From Chloroflexota bacterium (lineage in GTDB: Bacteria; Chloroflexota; Anaerolineae; Promineifilales; Promineifilaceae): 61,893 nucleotides of DNA. The notes under the pieces are model-generated. The model did not search any database and was not told the origin of the DNA. It worked only from the letters and a program-made list of their open reading frames with translations. The stretch lies in contig JABFFZ010000025.1 of the NCBI GenBank assembly GCA_013112725.1, forward strand, positions 1 to 61,893, written 5' to 3'. Every line of letters begins with the position of its first letter. The stretch's first letter is position 1. A program made the translations under genes and the position numbers. Below are positions 16,132 to 24,071 of the stretch, one piece after another.

Positions 16132-16148
16132 CATCGCCGCCACGTCTC

Positions 16149-16176
16149 TTGCGTCTCTGCCGCCTTCGTTTATAAT
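16149..16176 (+). promoter_or_regulatory. Promoter of tRNA-Ser
   Basis: TTGCGT (16149-16154) and consensus TATAAT (16171-16176) with a 16-bp spacer lie just upstream of the tRNA. The MITE's duplicated target ends nine bases before the -35 element. Confidence 0.65.
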
Positions 16177-16190
16177 TCCCACGCGCTAAT

Positions 16191-16282
16191 GGAGAGGTCG
16201 CATAGCTGGCTTAGTGCGCACGCTTGGAAAGCGTGTATGGGGTTATACCTCATCGCGGGTTCGAATCCCGCCCTCTCCGCCA
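16191..16282 (+). tRNA. tRNA-Ser (anticodon GGA)
   Basis: Acceptor stem GGAGAGG (16191-16197) pairs with CCTCTCC (16272-16278). The discriminator is G at 16279 and the CCA end is encoded (16280-16282). The anticodon stem CACGC/GCGTG encloses the loop TTGGAAA with GGA at 16226-16228. A long variable arm (class II) precedes the T arm GCGGGTTCGAATCCCGC, as expected for serine. It decodes UCC/UCU. Confidence 0.97.
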
Positions 16283-16288
16283 GAAGAG

Positions 16289-16330
16289 AAAGACCCTAAG
16301 GGTTGGGAATACCCTTAGGGTCTTTGTTTT
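16289..16330 (+). terminator. Rho-independent terminator after tRNA-Ser
   Basis: Stem AAAGACCCTAAGGGT (16289-16303) pairs perfectly with 16311-16325 across a 7-base loop, followed by GTTTT. It begins seven bases after the tRNA CCA. Confidence 0.85.
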
Positions 16331-16395
16331 GCCGGGGGTGGATACGGCCGTTACAATATGCTGCATCATGCTACATCTTCAGAGCCAACGGGCGC

Positions 16396-16521
16396 TTTGG
16401 TAATCGGTAATCCGATTTCCAAAGTCATATTCGGGTTATGGCTTGTGGACTGCGGTTTACGGATTGTGGATTACGGATAACGATTCACGGATAACGATTC
16501 ACGGATAACGGATTACGGATT
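16396..16521. repeat. 7-bp array (ACGGATA/ACGATTC/ACGGATT)
   Basis: Loose heptamers from 16396 become regular from about 16450: ACGGATAACGATTCACGGAT and so on, ending at the histidine kinase start. Mostly in one orientation. Confidence 0.75.
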
Positions 16522-16522
16522 G

Positions 16523-18793
16523 ATGAGCGTATACGCCAATACCCAGGTTATTCCCCTTCTCGGCGCGGTCTTATACACCTTGCTGCTGATTTCGCCTCTC
16601 GCGCGGCGGGGTCAGAACGCCGGGCAGCACCGTTGGCTGGTGTTGTTCCTGGCGGCTTCGGTCATTTGGGAATTTTCATTATTTGCGGCTCCGCTGGTGG
16701 ATTACCCCAATTTGTCGGTGAAGTTTTTGTTGTTAAGTGCCATTCTGGCGGTGGGTTTGACCTCTGCGTTTTTAGAATGGAAAGTGCCGCGCACACTGTT
16801 GTTGGTGGTAACGGCGGCGGCGGTGATGGCCATTGTGGTGGATTTACGGCCGTCCACCACTCCCTCAGCCTTCATCAACCTGAATATGTCTGGCGGCGTC
16901 TTGTTGAGTTACCTGGTGTGGTTTGCCATTAGTGGGCTGCTGTTGGGCAAGACCTGGCGGGAATATAAGGCTACGCTCTTTCCCTGGCACGCCAACCGCT
17001 TGTTGTATTGGTTTATGGTGCTTACGGCCGTGTTCCTGGGTGAATTTCTGCAATTTTTTGACAATCTGGTATTGGTGTTGGCGGGCCAATTTTTGCGCTA
17101 TGTGGGTGTGGTGGGCATGGCTTACGGCGTGGCCACGTTCCGTATTTTTGATGTGCGTACCCGCACCATGCGGTCTATTGCCTTTTTGATCGTTAATACC
17201 ATTTCGTCGCTGCCGCTGATTATCCTTATCCTGGCGGCGGTGCAGGTTAGCCGGGATTTGGGGTTGGATGAATTGGTCACGGCCGTGATTCTGGCGGTGC
17301 TGCTGTCATTAGGTTTTTTCTTATATGAGCCTTATCGCCGGTTGGTGGAACGACTAACGTTCCGTTATTTGCGTGGTGAGGGGCTAAACACAAACCAGGT
17401 AATGCGCAATTACAGCCAGGCTATTGCTCGCACATTGGATGTGCAGCAGTTGGCGCTGCTGATTGCCGGCACATTGAGTGAATTGTTAGAAACGAACCGT
17501 TGTGCGCTGATGCTGTTAACACGATTGAACAGCGATGAACCAGAAACTGCCTTGCGCCGTATCGAGTTAGTACCCATAGCCGGGATGGGACAAATTGCCC
17601 GAGGCCGAGTTACTCTGCCCGCAGACAGCCTCTTTTTTACCACGCTTGCCCGGCAAAATCAGCCTCTTCTGCAATATGATCTTGATTTCAGCCCGGAGTA
17701 CAAAGGGTTAAACAGCGAGGAACTTGCCTGGTTGAAGGAGCAGCAGATGGAGGTGTATGTGCCTGTGGGCAGTGGTGACGAGTTAGAGAGCATTATTGCC
17801 GTTGGCCCTAAACTGTCGGCCGTTCCTTACCAACCGGGTGAATTGGAGTTAATGCAAATTCTGGCCGACCAGACGGTGGTGGCGCTGCAAAACGCCCGGC
17901 TTTACAGTGAACTAAACATCCAGAATGAGCAAATCCGCCATTTGAACACCGACTTGACAGAGCAGAATGAGCGGCTGGAAATTATGGATCGGGTGAAGTC
18001 TGATTTTATCACTATCGCTTCCCATGAGCTGCGCACGCCGCTGACGCAGGTGAAGGGGTATTCGGACATTCTGGCGGCGATGAATGATGAAAATGCGCTG
18101 ACGCGGGAACAAACGCGCGAGATTATCGGCCACATTAACCGGGCCACGCTGCAACTGGAAAGTCTGATTACGGCGATGTTGGACGCCAGCCAGTTGGATG
18201 TGGATGGGATGCAGTTGACGTTTGTGAAGGCGCGGATTGATACGATTCTGCGGTTGGCGGGTGAACCGCTGGCGCAGGCTCTCCGGAAACGGCGCATTCA
18301 GATGATGGTGGAAGGGGTAAACGATCTGCCGGCCATTTATGCCGATTTCAAACGGCTGGTGCAGGCGTTTACCAACTTGCTGGGCAATGCCGTGAAATAT
18401 ACGCCGGATAACGGCCGTATCCATGTCACCGCCGCGCTTATTCCCAGTGTAGACCGCGAAGAGTACATAGAGATTATAATCAGCGACAGCGGCATTGGCA
18501 TTGATCCGCAATATCACGAGCTGATTTTTGAAAAGTTTTTCCGCGTGGGCGACCCGCAGCTTCATTCCACCGGCAGCACCAAGTTTAAGGGGGCCGGGCC
18601 TGGGCTGGGGCTGCCCATTGCCAAAGGGGTGATTGAGGCACACGGCGGCAAAATCTGGGTGGAATCGGAAGGCGAAGACGAGTCCCGCCTGCCCGGCAGC
18701 CGTTTCCATATCATTCTGCCGGTGAAACCACCAGGGATTGAGATTCGAGAGGCGTCAGACACGGCCGTGCGCCCTGCGTATCTGGTTGGCTAA
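16523..18793 (+). CDS. Membrane sensor histidine kinase (multi-TM, GAF, HisKA, HATPase)
   Basis: A 756-residue hybrid of an N-terminal sensor with about nine membrane segments (8-268), a GAF domain (about 310-455), a coiled coil (about 460-485), HisKA with HELRTPL (phospho-acceptor H501), and a HATPase domain (about 600-740) with AFTNLLGNAVKYTP, DSGIGI and GAGPGLGLPIAKG motifs. It senses a membrane-associated or GAF-bound signal and autophosphorylates to drive a response regulator. No regulator is adjacent; the nearest is at 23373. The ATG at 16523 is preferred over a TTG three bases earlier. The immediate upstream DNA is 7-bp repeat. Confidence 0.92.
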   Translation: MSVYANTQVIPLLGAVLYTLLLISPLARRGQNAGQHRWLVLFLAASVIWEFSLFAAPLVDYPNLSVKFLLLSAILAVGLTSAFLEWKVPRTLLLVVTAAAVMAIVVDLRPSTTPSAFINLNMSGGVLLSYLVWFAISGLLLGKTWREYKATLFPWHANRLLYWFMVLTAVFLGEFLQFFDNLVLVLAGQFLRYVGVVGMAYGVATFRIFDVRTRTMRSIAFLIVNTISSLPLIILILAAVQVSRDLGLDELVTAVILAVLLSLGFFLYEPYRRLVERLTFRYLRGEGLNTNQVMRNYSQAIARTLDVQQLALLIAGTLSELLETNRCALMLLTRLNSDEPETALRRIELVPIAGMGQIARGRVTLPADSLFFTTLARQNQPLLQYDLDFSPEYKGLNSEELAWLKEQQMEVYVPVGSGDELESIIAVGPKLSAVPYQPGELELMQILADQTVVALQNARLYSELNIQNEQIRHLNTDLTEQNERLEIMDRVKSDFITIASHELRTPLTQVKGYSDILAAMNDENALTREQTREIIGHINRATLQLESLITAMLDASQLDVDGMQLTFVKARIDTILRLAGEPLAQALRKRRIQMMVEGVNDLPAIYADFKRLVQAFTNLLGNAVKYTPDNGRIHVTAALIPSVDREEYIEIIISDSGIGIDPQYHELIFEKFFRVGDPQLHSTGSTKFKGAGPGLGLPIAKGVIEAHGGKIWVESEGEDESRLPGSRFHIILPVKPPGIEIREASDTAVRPAYLVG

Positions 18794-18796
18794 TTG

Positions 18797-18830
18797 GTTT
18801 GTAGTAGATGCTTAAGCGTCTACTACAAAC
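18797..18830. repeat. Short REP-like palindrome (GTTTGTAGTAGATGC)
   Basis: Compact version of the six-copy family: GTTTGTAGTAGATGCTTAAG and its complement, ending at TACTACAAAC, between the kinase and patatin genes. Confidence 0.75.
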
Positions 18831-18846
18831 AAAAAGAGAATCCCGA

Positions 18847-19884
18847 ATGTCCAAAAAAGCGCGTAAAAATGCATTGGTTTTGTCTGGCGGTGGGGGACGT
18901 GGCGCCTATCATGTGGGTGTGCTGAAGTTTCTGGAAGAACATGAATGGTATCCGCATATCGTGGCCGGCACTTCCATTGGCGCCGTAAACGGTGCTGCCA
19001 TTGCTTCTGGGCACAATGCCAACTCGCTGTGGGCTTTATGGCGGCGGCTGCAAACGGATGATGTGCAAAAAGCGGGCCTGGGGGCGCTGACGGGCAACTA
19101 TTTATTAGATACCGCACCGCTGCGCAAGACGCTGCAGGAAAAAGGATGGGTCAATTTTGAGCGGCTCAATTCAGACGAAGCGGCCGTACACCTGCGCGTC
19201 ACAGCTACGGAGATTGGCAGCGGTCAGCTTCATATATTTGGCAACAGCGCCGACGTGTACCCCAGCAAAATGCAGCAGGAGCCGATTGGGTTGGACCATA
19301 TCATTGCCAGTTGTTCCATCCCTATTGTCTATCCGGCCACGCAGTTAAATGATAACCTCTATTGGGATGGGGCGACGGTAGCCAACACCCCGCTAGGCCC
19401 GGCCATTGACGCCGGCGCAGAGGAGATTGTGGTGGTCATGATGACGCCCTGGGAAACAGCCGAAGAGCGCAAACTGGAAAAACCCTCCAACATTTTGCAA
19501 GCGGCCAGCACCATGCTGGAATGGGCGCTGCTGGCTTCGTTCCAATCGGACTTGAAGATGTTCCATCGCATCAATGAATTGGTGCGCTTGCAGGTGGAAA
19601 ACGGCCGTTTGCGCGCCCAAAACGCCCTCCTTCTCAGCCAAATACGCGGTGAAGAATTAGACTTGAAAGACGAAGATGGCAATGGCATCCCCGACATTTT
19701 TGAAAACAAATTCCATGAGTTACCTGATCCTATCATTGTCGCCCCCAAAGAGGCCATCCCGGTGGAGCGCATTTTGCGTTATACCCAGGAAGGGCACGAG
19801 ACGCTTTACCGGATGGGCTATGAGGACGCCAAACGCGCCTGGCGGGCAGCGGGTAAAGAGGTGGAGGGGGAGGGGAATCCGTAA
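18847..19884 (+). CDS. Patatin-like phospholipase
   Basis: A 345-residue patatin-fold acyl hydrolase using a Ser-Asp dyad. LSGGGGRGAYHVGVL near the N-terminus is the oxyanion loop, GTSIGAVNG holds the nucleophilic serine (GxSxG), and YWDGATVANTP holds the catalytic aspartate (DGA). Such enzymes deacylate membrane phospholipids or glycolipids in the cytoplasm or at the membrane. The frame opens at 18808 inside the REP palindrome; MSKKARKNALVLSGGG at 18847 is the natural start. The C-terminal 120 residues form a helical extension ending GEGNP. Its 3' end abuts a foreign-looking restriction gene. Confidence 0.9.
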   Translation: MSKKARKNALVLSGGGGRGAYHVGVLKFLEEHEWYPHIVAGTSIGAVNGAAIASGHNANSLWALWRRLQTDDVQKAGLGALTGNYLLDTAPLRKTLQEKGWVNFERLNSDEAAVHLRVTATEIGSGQLHIFGNSADVYPSKMQQEPIGLDHIIASCSIPIVYPATQLNDNLYWDGATVANTPLGPAIDAGAEEIVVVMMTPWETAEERKLEKPSNILQAASTMLEWALLASFQSDLKMFHRINELVRLQVENGRLRAQNALLLSQIRGEELDLKDEDGNGIPDIFENKFHELPDPIIVAPKEAIPVERILRYTQEGHETLYRMGYEDAKRAWRAAGKEVEGEGNP

Positions 19885-19921
19885 TTGGTATGGTTATGGA
19901 GAAACATGGGTTTTCGCGTGA

Positions 19922-20662
19922 TTAATTCCCGAAAGATATGACTATGACACGAGCGAGGAAAAGCTTTATTCCAAGTACACAGATGTGGTAATAAGTGAAG
20001 CCTTTTCCTGGATGGGTTTTACCAATCTGGTTCTCAAGGAGAGAGCGGACACGGCTGATGTCGAATGTGTGAGTGATGATTATAGTTTTGTGGCCGATGC
20101 AAAGGTATTTAGGCTGAGCCGCACAGCAAAAAACCAAAAGGATTTCAAAATTCAGGCGATGGATAATTGGAAATATGGCAAGCCATATGCAATGGTTGTT
20201 TGCCCCGTATACCAGTTGCCTGCCCGGATAAGCCAGATTTACCAGCAGGCAGTTGTGCGATCTGTCTGCATTGCTACCTATACACACCTGGCTGTGTTGG
20301 TTCGGTATGCTCAAGAAGCCGGGCAGCCAAGGGTCATAGAATTGCTGCACAGAGTTTTTGAGACAGTGGAAGCTATGCATCCCAAAAAGGATGTTGTGGC
20401 TTATTGGCAGGGAGTAAACCGCACATTTCTTACTTTTGATAGAGTTGTTGCGGATATATGGAAAGAGGAGAAAGTTATGGCCAGTGAGGCCATTGTAATC
20501 TCAAGAAATGAAGCGCTGGCTTTTCTAGCTGCGGAAAGAGAACGGATTATGCGCCTTTCCAGGGAAGAAGCGATAATAGAGGTTATAAGGGGACGAAAGC
20601 TGGATAACCGGGTTCGCGCTGCTGAGTCGGTTACGGATAATGGAATCCTTGAGTTCATCTAA
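19922..20662 (+). CDS. HindIII-family type II restriction endonuclease, N-terminally truncated
   Basis: The reading frame opens after a stop at 19919-19921 and aligns, from recall, with R.HindIII: EEKLYSKYTDVVISEAF, then the nearly identical block VADAKVFRLSRTAKNQKDFK. The catalytic D-x-K pair of the PD-(D/E)xK fold is intact (D38 and K40 counted from a GTG at 19985). About 60 residues found at the N-terminus of R.HindIII (300 aa) are absent: the patatin gene ends only 37 bases upstream. No ATG lies before the GTG at 19985, so translation probably starts there or the gene is dead. An AAGCTT site occurs within the frame (19961). Lower GC than neighbours and lack of ACGGCCGT suggest transfer. 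Confidence 0.8.
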   Translation, partial: LIPERYDYDTSEEKLYSKYTDVVISEAFSWMGFTNLVLKERADTADVECVSDDYSFVADAKVFRLSRTAKNQKDFKIQAMDNWKYGKPYAMVVCPVYQLPARISQIYQQAVVRSVCIATYTHLAVLVRYAQEAGQPRVIELLHRVFETVEAMHPKKDVVAYWQGVNRTFLTFDRVVADIWKEEKVMASEAIVISRNEALAFLAAERERIMRLSREEAIIEVIRGRKLDNRVRAAESVTDNGILEFI

Positions 20663-21672
20663 TGAGTGATAGTAACAACGATTACCTGGACAAGATTATT
20701 TTAGGGGATTGTCGAGATCACATTCCAAATTTGCCTGATAGTGGCATTGATCTGTTTCTGTCTGATATTCCCTATGGCATTAGCCTGGATGATTGGGATG
20801 TATTGCACAACAACACAAATTCGGCACTGTTGGGACAGTCTCCGGCGCAGGTTGGCAAATCGGCTTTTAAGAGAAGAGGAAAGCCGATTAACGGCTGGTC
20901 ACAGGCTGACAGGAATATCGGCAGGGAATATCAACAATGGTGCCAACAGTGGGCAGAAATGGTTTTGCCAAAGATGAAGAATGGCGCCTCTCCTTTTGTT
21001 TTTGGGGCACGCCGTACCATGCACCGGGTAGTCAATGCTTTTGAAGATAGCGGATTTCTGCTTAAAGACGTCCTGGCCTGGAAAAAAACGTCGGCCCATC
21101 ATCGGGCGCAGCGCCTTAGCATCGTTTTTGAGCGTAGGGGATTGACTGATGAAACGGAGAATTGGGCTGGTTGGCGTCTCGGCAATCTGGCGCCGGTTTA
21201 TGAACCCATTGCCTGGTTCATCAAGCCATACAAGATTGGGGGTACGATAGCCGATAATGTTCTTGAAAATAGCGTGGGGGCCATTAATTTACAGGAGTGC
21301 CAGATAAACGGGGCAAATCCCACAAATGTTTTAGCTTTTGGGTTCCGCGATGGTGAGAATAGAGTTCACGAGGCACAAAAGCCTTTGAACCTCATGGACT
21401 TCCTTATTAAGCTGACCACAAAGGAAGGACAGGTTGTACTTGATCCATTTATCGGCAGTGGCACAACGGCCGTTGCCGCCAAAAATCTAGACAGACATTT
21501 CATTGGTTTTGAGATCAGGCCAGAGTTTTATGAATTAGCACAACAAAGGTTGGATGCCGGCCAGGATGCTGGATATATTCGCCACGCACCCTCCCCCTTC
21601 AACCAATGTTATTTGAGAAAAGTCACGATGAATACAGCCGTTGACTCTGAATACCAAAGCGTAATCAAATAA
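20662..21672 (+). CDS. DNA adenine-N6 methyltransferase, HindIII-type (beta class)
   Basis: A 336-residue amino-methyltransferase. Catalytic motif IV is SDIPYG (D35), an uncommon variant of DPPY, and the AdoMet-binding FxGxG motif DPFIGSGTTA lies near the C-terminus. The order IV then I is the beta class, as in M.HindIII. It overlaps the endonuclease stop (TAATG), so the pair is translationally coupled. It most likely methylates AAGCTT and protects the chromosome. With the endonuclease truncated it may now act as an orphan methylase. Sequence composition resembles the endonuclease rather than its GC-rich neighbours. Confidence 0.85.
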   Translation: MSDSNNDYLDKIILGDCRDHIPNLPDSGIDLFLSDIPYGISLDDWDVLHNNTNSALLGQSPAQVGKSAFKRRGKPINGWSQADRNIGREYQQWCQQWAEMVLPKMKNGASPFVFGARRTMHRVVNAFEDSGFLLKDVLAWKKTSAHHRAQRLSIVFERRGLTDETENWAGWRLGNLAPVYEPIAWFIKPYKIGGTIADNVLENSVGAINLQECQINGANPTNVLAFGFRDGENRVHEAQKPLNLMDFLIKLTTKEGQVVLDPFIGSGTTAVAAKNLDRHFIGFEIRPEFYELAQQRLDAGQDAGYIRHAPSPFNQCYLRKVTMNTAVDSEYQSVIK

Positions 21673-21679
21673 TTGAGAA

Positions 21680-22429
21680 ATGGGAAGAATTCGAAGTGTA
21701 TATCGCCTGGCGGCGAGTGGATTTTTGGTGATGACCGCCTCAGTGTGTGTATTGTTGGCGGCGCTGCTGCCGTTTCATGTGGGCGGGTATCGGCCGTCAT
21801 TCTTGGTGTTGCGGCGTTTTGTGCGGACGCTGCTGCGGGTGCTGCGGGTGGAGGTAGTCTGCCCGGAAGCAGCGCGCCTGGCAGCTTTTAGCGGTTTTGT
21901 GTTTCCCAATCATGTCTCCTACCTGGACATTTTGGTGCTGCTGTCGGTGACGCCGGTCAGTTTTCTGGCAAAGGATGAGGTGCGCCGGATGCCGTTTATT
22001 GGTTGGATTGCCAAAGCGATTGGCTGCGTTTTTGTGGAACGCACCGATAAGGCGTCACGCCAGGCGGCGCGGCATACGCTGTCGCGCATTTCCTACCATC
22101 CGCCGATTGTGATATACCCGGAGGGGCAGCGTGGGCCGGGCACGGAACTGCTGCCTTTTCGTTATGGCGCGTTTGAGATTGTGATGGATGTGGGCGCCGC
22201 TTTTTTACCTTGCGCCATCACGTATAGCCATCTGGACGCCGCTATCTGGTATCGGGATGAGGGGATTGGGAAGGCGTTGCAGCGTTTAGCCCGATTTAAG
22301 GGGCCGGTGGTGGCTGACATCACGTTGTTGGAACCGGTGCTGCCCGCGCCTGGCGCTTCACCAGTGCAGCTTTCAGAGATGACACATGAACGGCTGACGG
22401 CCGTGTGGCGAGAACACCAAAAAGAATAG
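21680..22429 (+). CDS. 1-acyl-sn-glycerol-3-phosphate acyltransferase (PlsC-like)
   Basis: A 249-residue membrane-anchored acyltransferase. It acylates lysophosphatidic acid to phosphatidic acid or a related lysolipid. An N-terminal membrane helix (about 11-31) precedes NHVSYLD (motif I, H78 and D83), FLAKDEVRRMPFIGW (motif II) and YPEGQRG (motif III, usually FPEGTRS). Length is typical. It begins eight bases after the methyltransferase stop and is followed by a 7-bp repeat and an SDR gene. It may belong to a lipid-metabolism group with the SDR. Other PlsC-fold acyltransferases are possible. Confidence 0.85.
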   Translation: MGRIRSVYRLAASGFLVMTASVCVLLAALLPFHVGGYRPSFLVLRRFVRTLLRVLRVEVVCPEAARLAAFSGFVFPNHVSYLDILVLLSVTPVSFLAKDEVRRMPFIGWIAKAIGCVFVERTDKASRQAARHTLSRISYHPPIVIYPEGQRGPGTELLPFRYGAFEIVMDVGAAFLPCAITYSHLDAAIWYRDEGIGKALQRLARFKGPVVADITLLEPVLPAPGASPVQLSEMTHERLTAVWREHQKE

Positions 22430-22436
22430 AGATTGG

Positions 22437-22478
22437 TGAATCTTCTAATCGCCCAATCTCTTAATCTCCAATCCCCCT
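22437..22478. repeat. 7-bp array (CTAATCG/CAATCTC)
   Basis: GAATCTTCTAATCGCCCAATCTCTTAATCTCC: short heptamer array between the acyltransferase and SDR genes. Confidence 0.6.
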
Positions 22479-22499
22479 CATGTGATACAATCCCCGCCC

Positions 22500-23282
22500 A
22501 TGACAAATGCAACTTCCAATCCAACCAGACCTTTAGAACCACAAAAACGCGCCCTGGTGGTGGGCGCTTCTTCCGGTATTGGCGCGGCGCTGGCGTGCGA
22601 ACTGGCGCGCCAGGGATACATCGTGGCGGCGTTGGCCCGGCGCGAGAGTTTGCTGCAAGAGTTGTGCCAGCGTATGAACACGGCCGTGTCCCCCGCCAAA
22701 ATTCTGCCCTATACCCATAACGTTACCGCCTACGACGAAATTCCCGGTCTCTTCCAGGCCGTTGTGCGTGACCTAGGCGGGCTGGACTTAATTGTTTATG
22801 CAGCCGGGACGCAGCCGCACGTAGCTCTGGATGAATATGACTTTGCCAAAGACAGGGCCATGATCGAGGTCAACTTGCTGGGGGCCATTGCCTGGCTCAA
22901 CCAGGCGGCGCATCGCTTTGAACGAGCGGGCAGTGGGCACATTGTGGGCATCAGCTCTATTGCCGGCGACCGGGGGCGAGTAGGCGCGCCCGTTTACAAT
23001 GCCAGCAAGGCCGGGCTAAACACCTACCTGGAAGCGCTGCGCAACCGGCTCACCCGGCGCGGCGTTACCGTGACCACCATCAAGCCCGGTTTTGTGGATA
23101 CGGTGCTGCTGGAAAATGCACCTAAGACATTCTGGGTCATTTCACCAGAACAGGCGGCGGCGGCCATTTTTCAAGCCATCCGGCGCAAGAAGCAAACTAT
23201 CTACCTGCCCACACGATGGGCCCTGGTTAGCCTGATCATCCGCCACATCCCCTCCTTCATCTTCCGGCGTATGAAATTTTAG
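22500..23282 (+). CDS. Short-chain dehydrogenase/reductase
   Basis: A 260-residue classical SDR oxidoreductase using NAD(P)H. VVGASSGIGAALA (21-33) is the Rossmann dinucleotide loop, the YAAG segment is the NAG-equivalent, and GISSIAG plus YNASKAG give the Ser-Tyr-Lys catalytic triad. An in-frame GTG at 22482 exists, but the ATG at 22500 is the more usual start. Some members of this clade modify lipids, which would suit the preceding acyltransferase. The substrate is not determinable. Confidence 0.85.
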   Translation: MTNATSNPTRPLEPQKRALVVGASSGIGAALACELARQGYIVAALARRESLLQELCQRMNTAVSPAKILPYTHNVTAYDEIPGLFQAVVRDLGGLDLIVYAAGTQPHVALDEYDFAKDRAMIEVNLLGAIAWLNQAAHRFERAGSGHIVGISSIAGDRGRVGAPVYNASKAGLNTYLEALRNRLTRRGVTVTTIKPGFVDTVLLENAPKTFWVISPEQAAAAIFQAIRRKKQTIYLPTRWALVSLIIRHIPSFIFRRMKF

Positions 23283-23288
23283 TTGGTA

Positions 23289-23371
23289 GGAAATTAGAGA
23301 TTAGCGATCGGGGATTGGCGATTGGCGACCCCAATCCCCGATCGCCAATCTCCAATCTCCAGTTTCTAATC
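23289..23371. repeat. 7-bp array (GATTGGC/GCCAATC), foldback
   Basis: AGAGATTAGCGATCGGGGATTGGCG is followed by its complement (CCCCGATCGCCAATC and so on). It runs up to the TTG start of the response regulator. Confidence 0.8.
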
Positions 23372-23372
23372 A

Positions 23373-24059
23373 TTGAAGCAAAAAATCCTGATTGTCGAAG
23401 ATGAAATCCCCTTTTCCATGACGCTGGAGGCACTGCTGCGTGGGGCTGGGTATGAGCCGTTGGTGGCCAACACGGCCGAAGATGGCCTGGAACTGGCACG
23501 GCTGCACTGGCCGGCGCTGGTGCTGCTGGATGTGATGATACCGGCCATGGGTGGATGGGCATTGTGCCAGCGCATTAGGGAATTTTCTGCTGTGCCGGTG
23601 GTTTTTCTCACGGCCGTTGGTGATACCGATAGTGTAGTTAAAGGACTAAAACTGGGGGCGGATGATTACCTGGTAAAACCGGTCAAATCGGCCGAACTGC
23701 TGGCCAGGGTGTGGGCGCGCCTGCGCCGCCTGGAACAGGCAGCCACGGCTTCCACCGATTCCTTTGGTAATGGCGAACTGGTAATAAACCGGGCGGCGCA
23801 TCAGGTGTGGGTGCGGGGGCGAGAGGTGGAACTGCGACCACGTGAATATGACATGCTACTTTGCCTGGTGGATCATGCCGATGAAGTGGTAACAACTGTG
23901 AATCTGGCCATGGCAGTGTGGGGGTGGGCAGATGACACGGCCGTAGGCGGCATAAAAACCTATATCCATCATTTGCGCCGCAAAATCGAAGCTGATCCGG
24001 CGTTGCCTCGTTGGATACAAACCGTGCGTGGGGTTGGTTATCGCTTCAGAAGCGGGTAA
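23373..24059 (+). CDS. OmpR/PhoB family response regulator
   Basis: A 228-residue two-component regulator. The receiver domain has the acidic pocket EDE (9-11), phospho-acceptor D53 (VLLDVMIP) and conserved K103 (LVKPVK). The C-terminal winged helix (about 130-226) matches the PhoB DNA-binding domain (ELRPREYDMLLCLVDHADEV, GVGYRF). The best start is TTG at 23373 (KQKILIVEDE); no ATG is available upstream and the preceding DNA is repeat. There is no adjacent kinase; the kinase at 16523 is the nearest candidate partner in the window. Confidence 0.88.
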   Translation: MKQKILIVEDEIPFSMTLEALLRGAGYEPLVANTAEDGLELARLHWPALVLLDVMIPAMGGWALCQRIREFSAVPVVFLTAVGDTDSVVKGLKLGADDYLVKPVKSAELLARVWARLRRLEQAATASTDSFGNGELVINRAAHQVWVRGREVELRPREYDMLLCLVDHADEVVTTVNLAMAVWGWADDTAVGGIKTYIHHLRRKIEADPALPRWIQTVRGVGYRFRSG

Positions 24060-24071
24060 AATTACCCCCCA

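Noticed and set aside
15944..16282. Integrated island using tRNA-Ser as attachment site
   Set aside because: No integrase gene or repeated tRNA 3' end is visible; the adjacent element is a MITE with its own target duplication.
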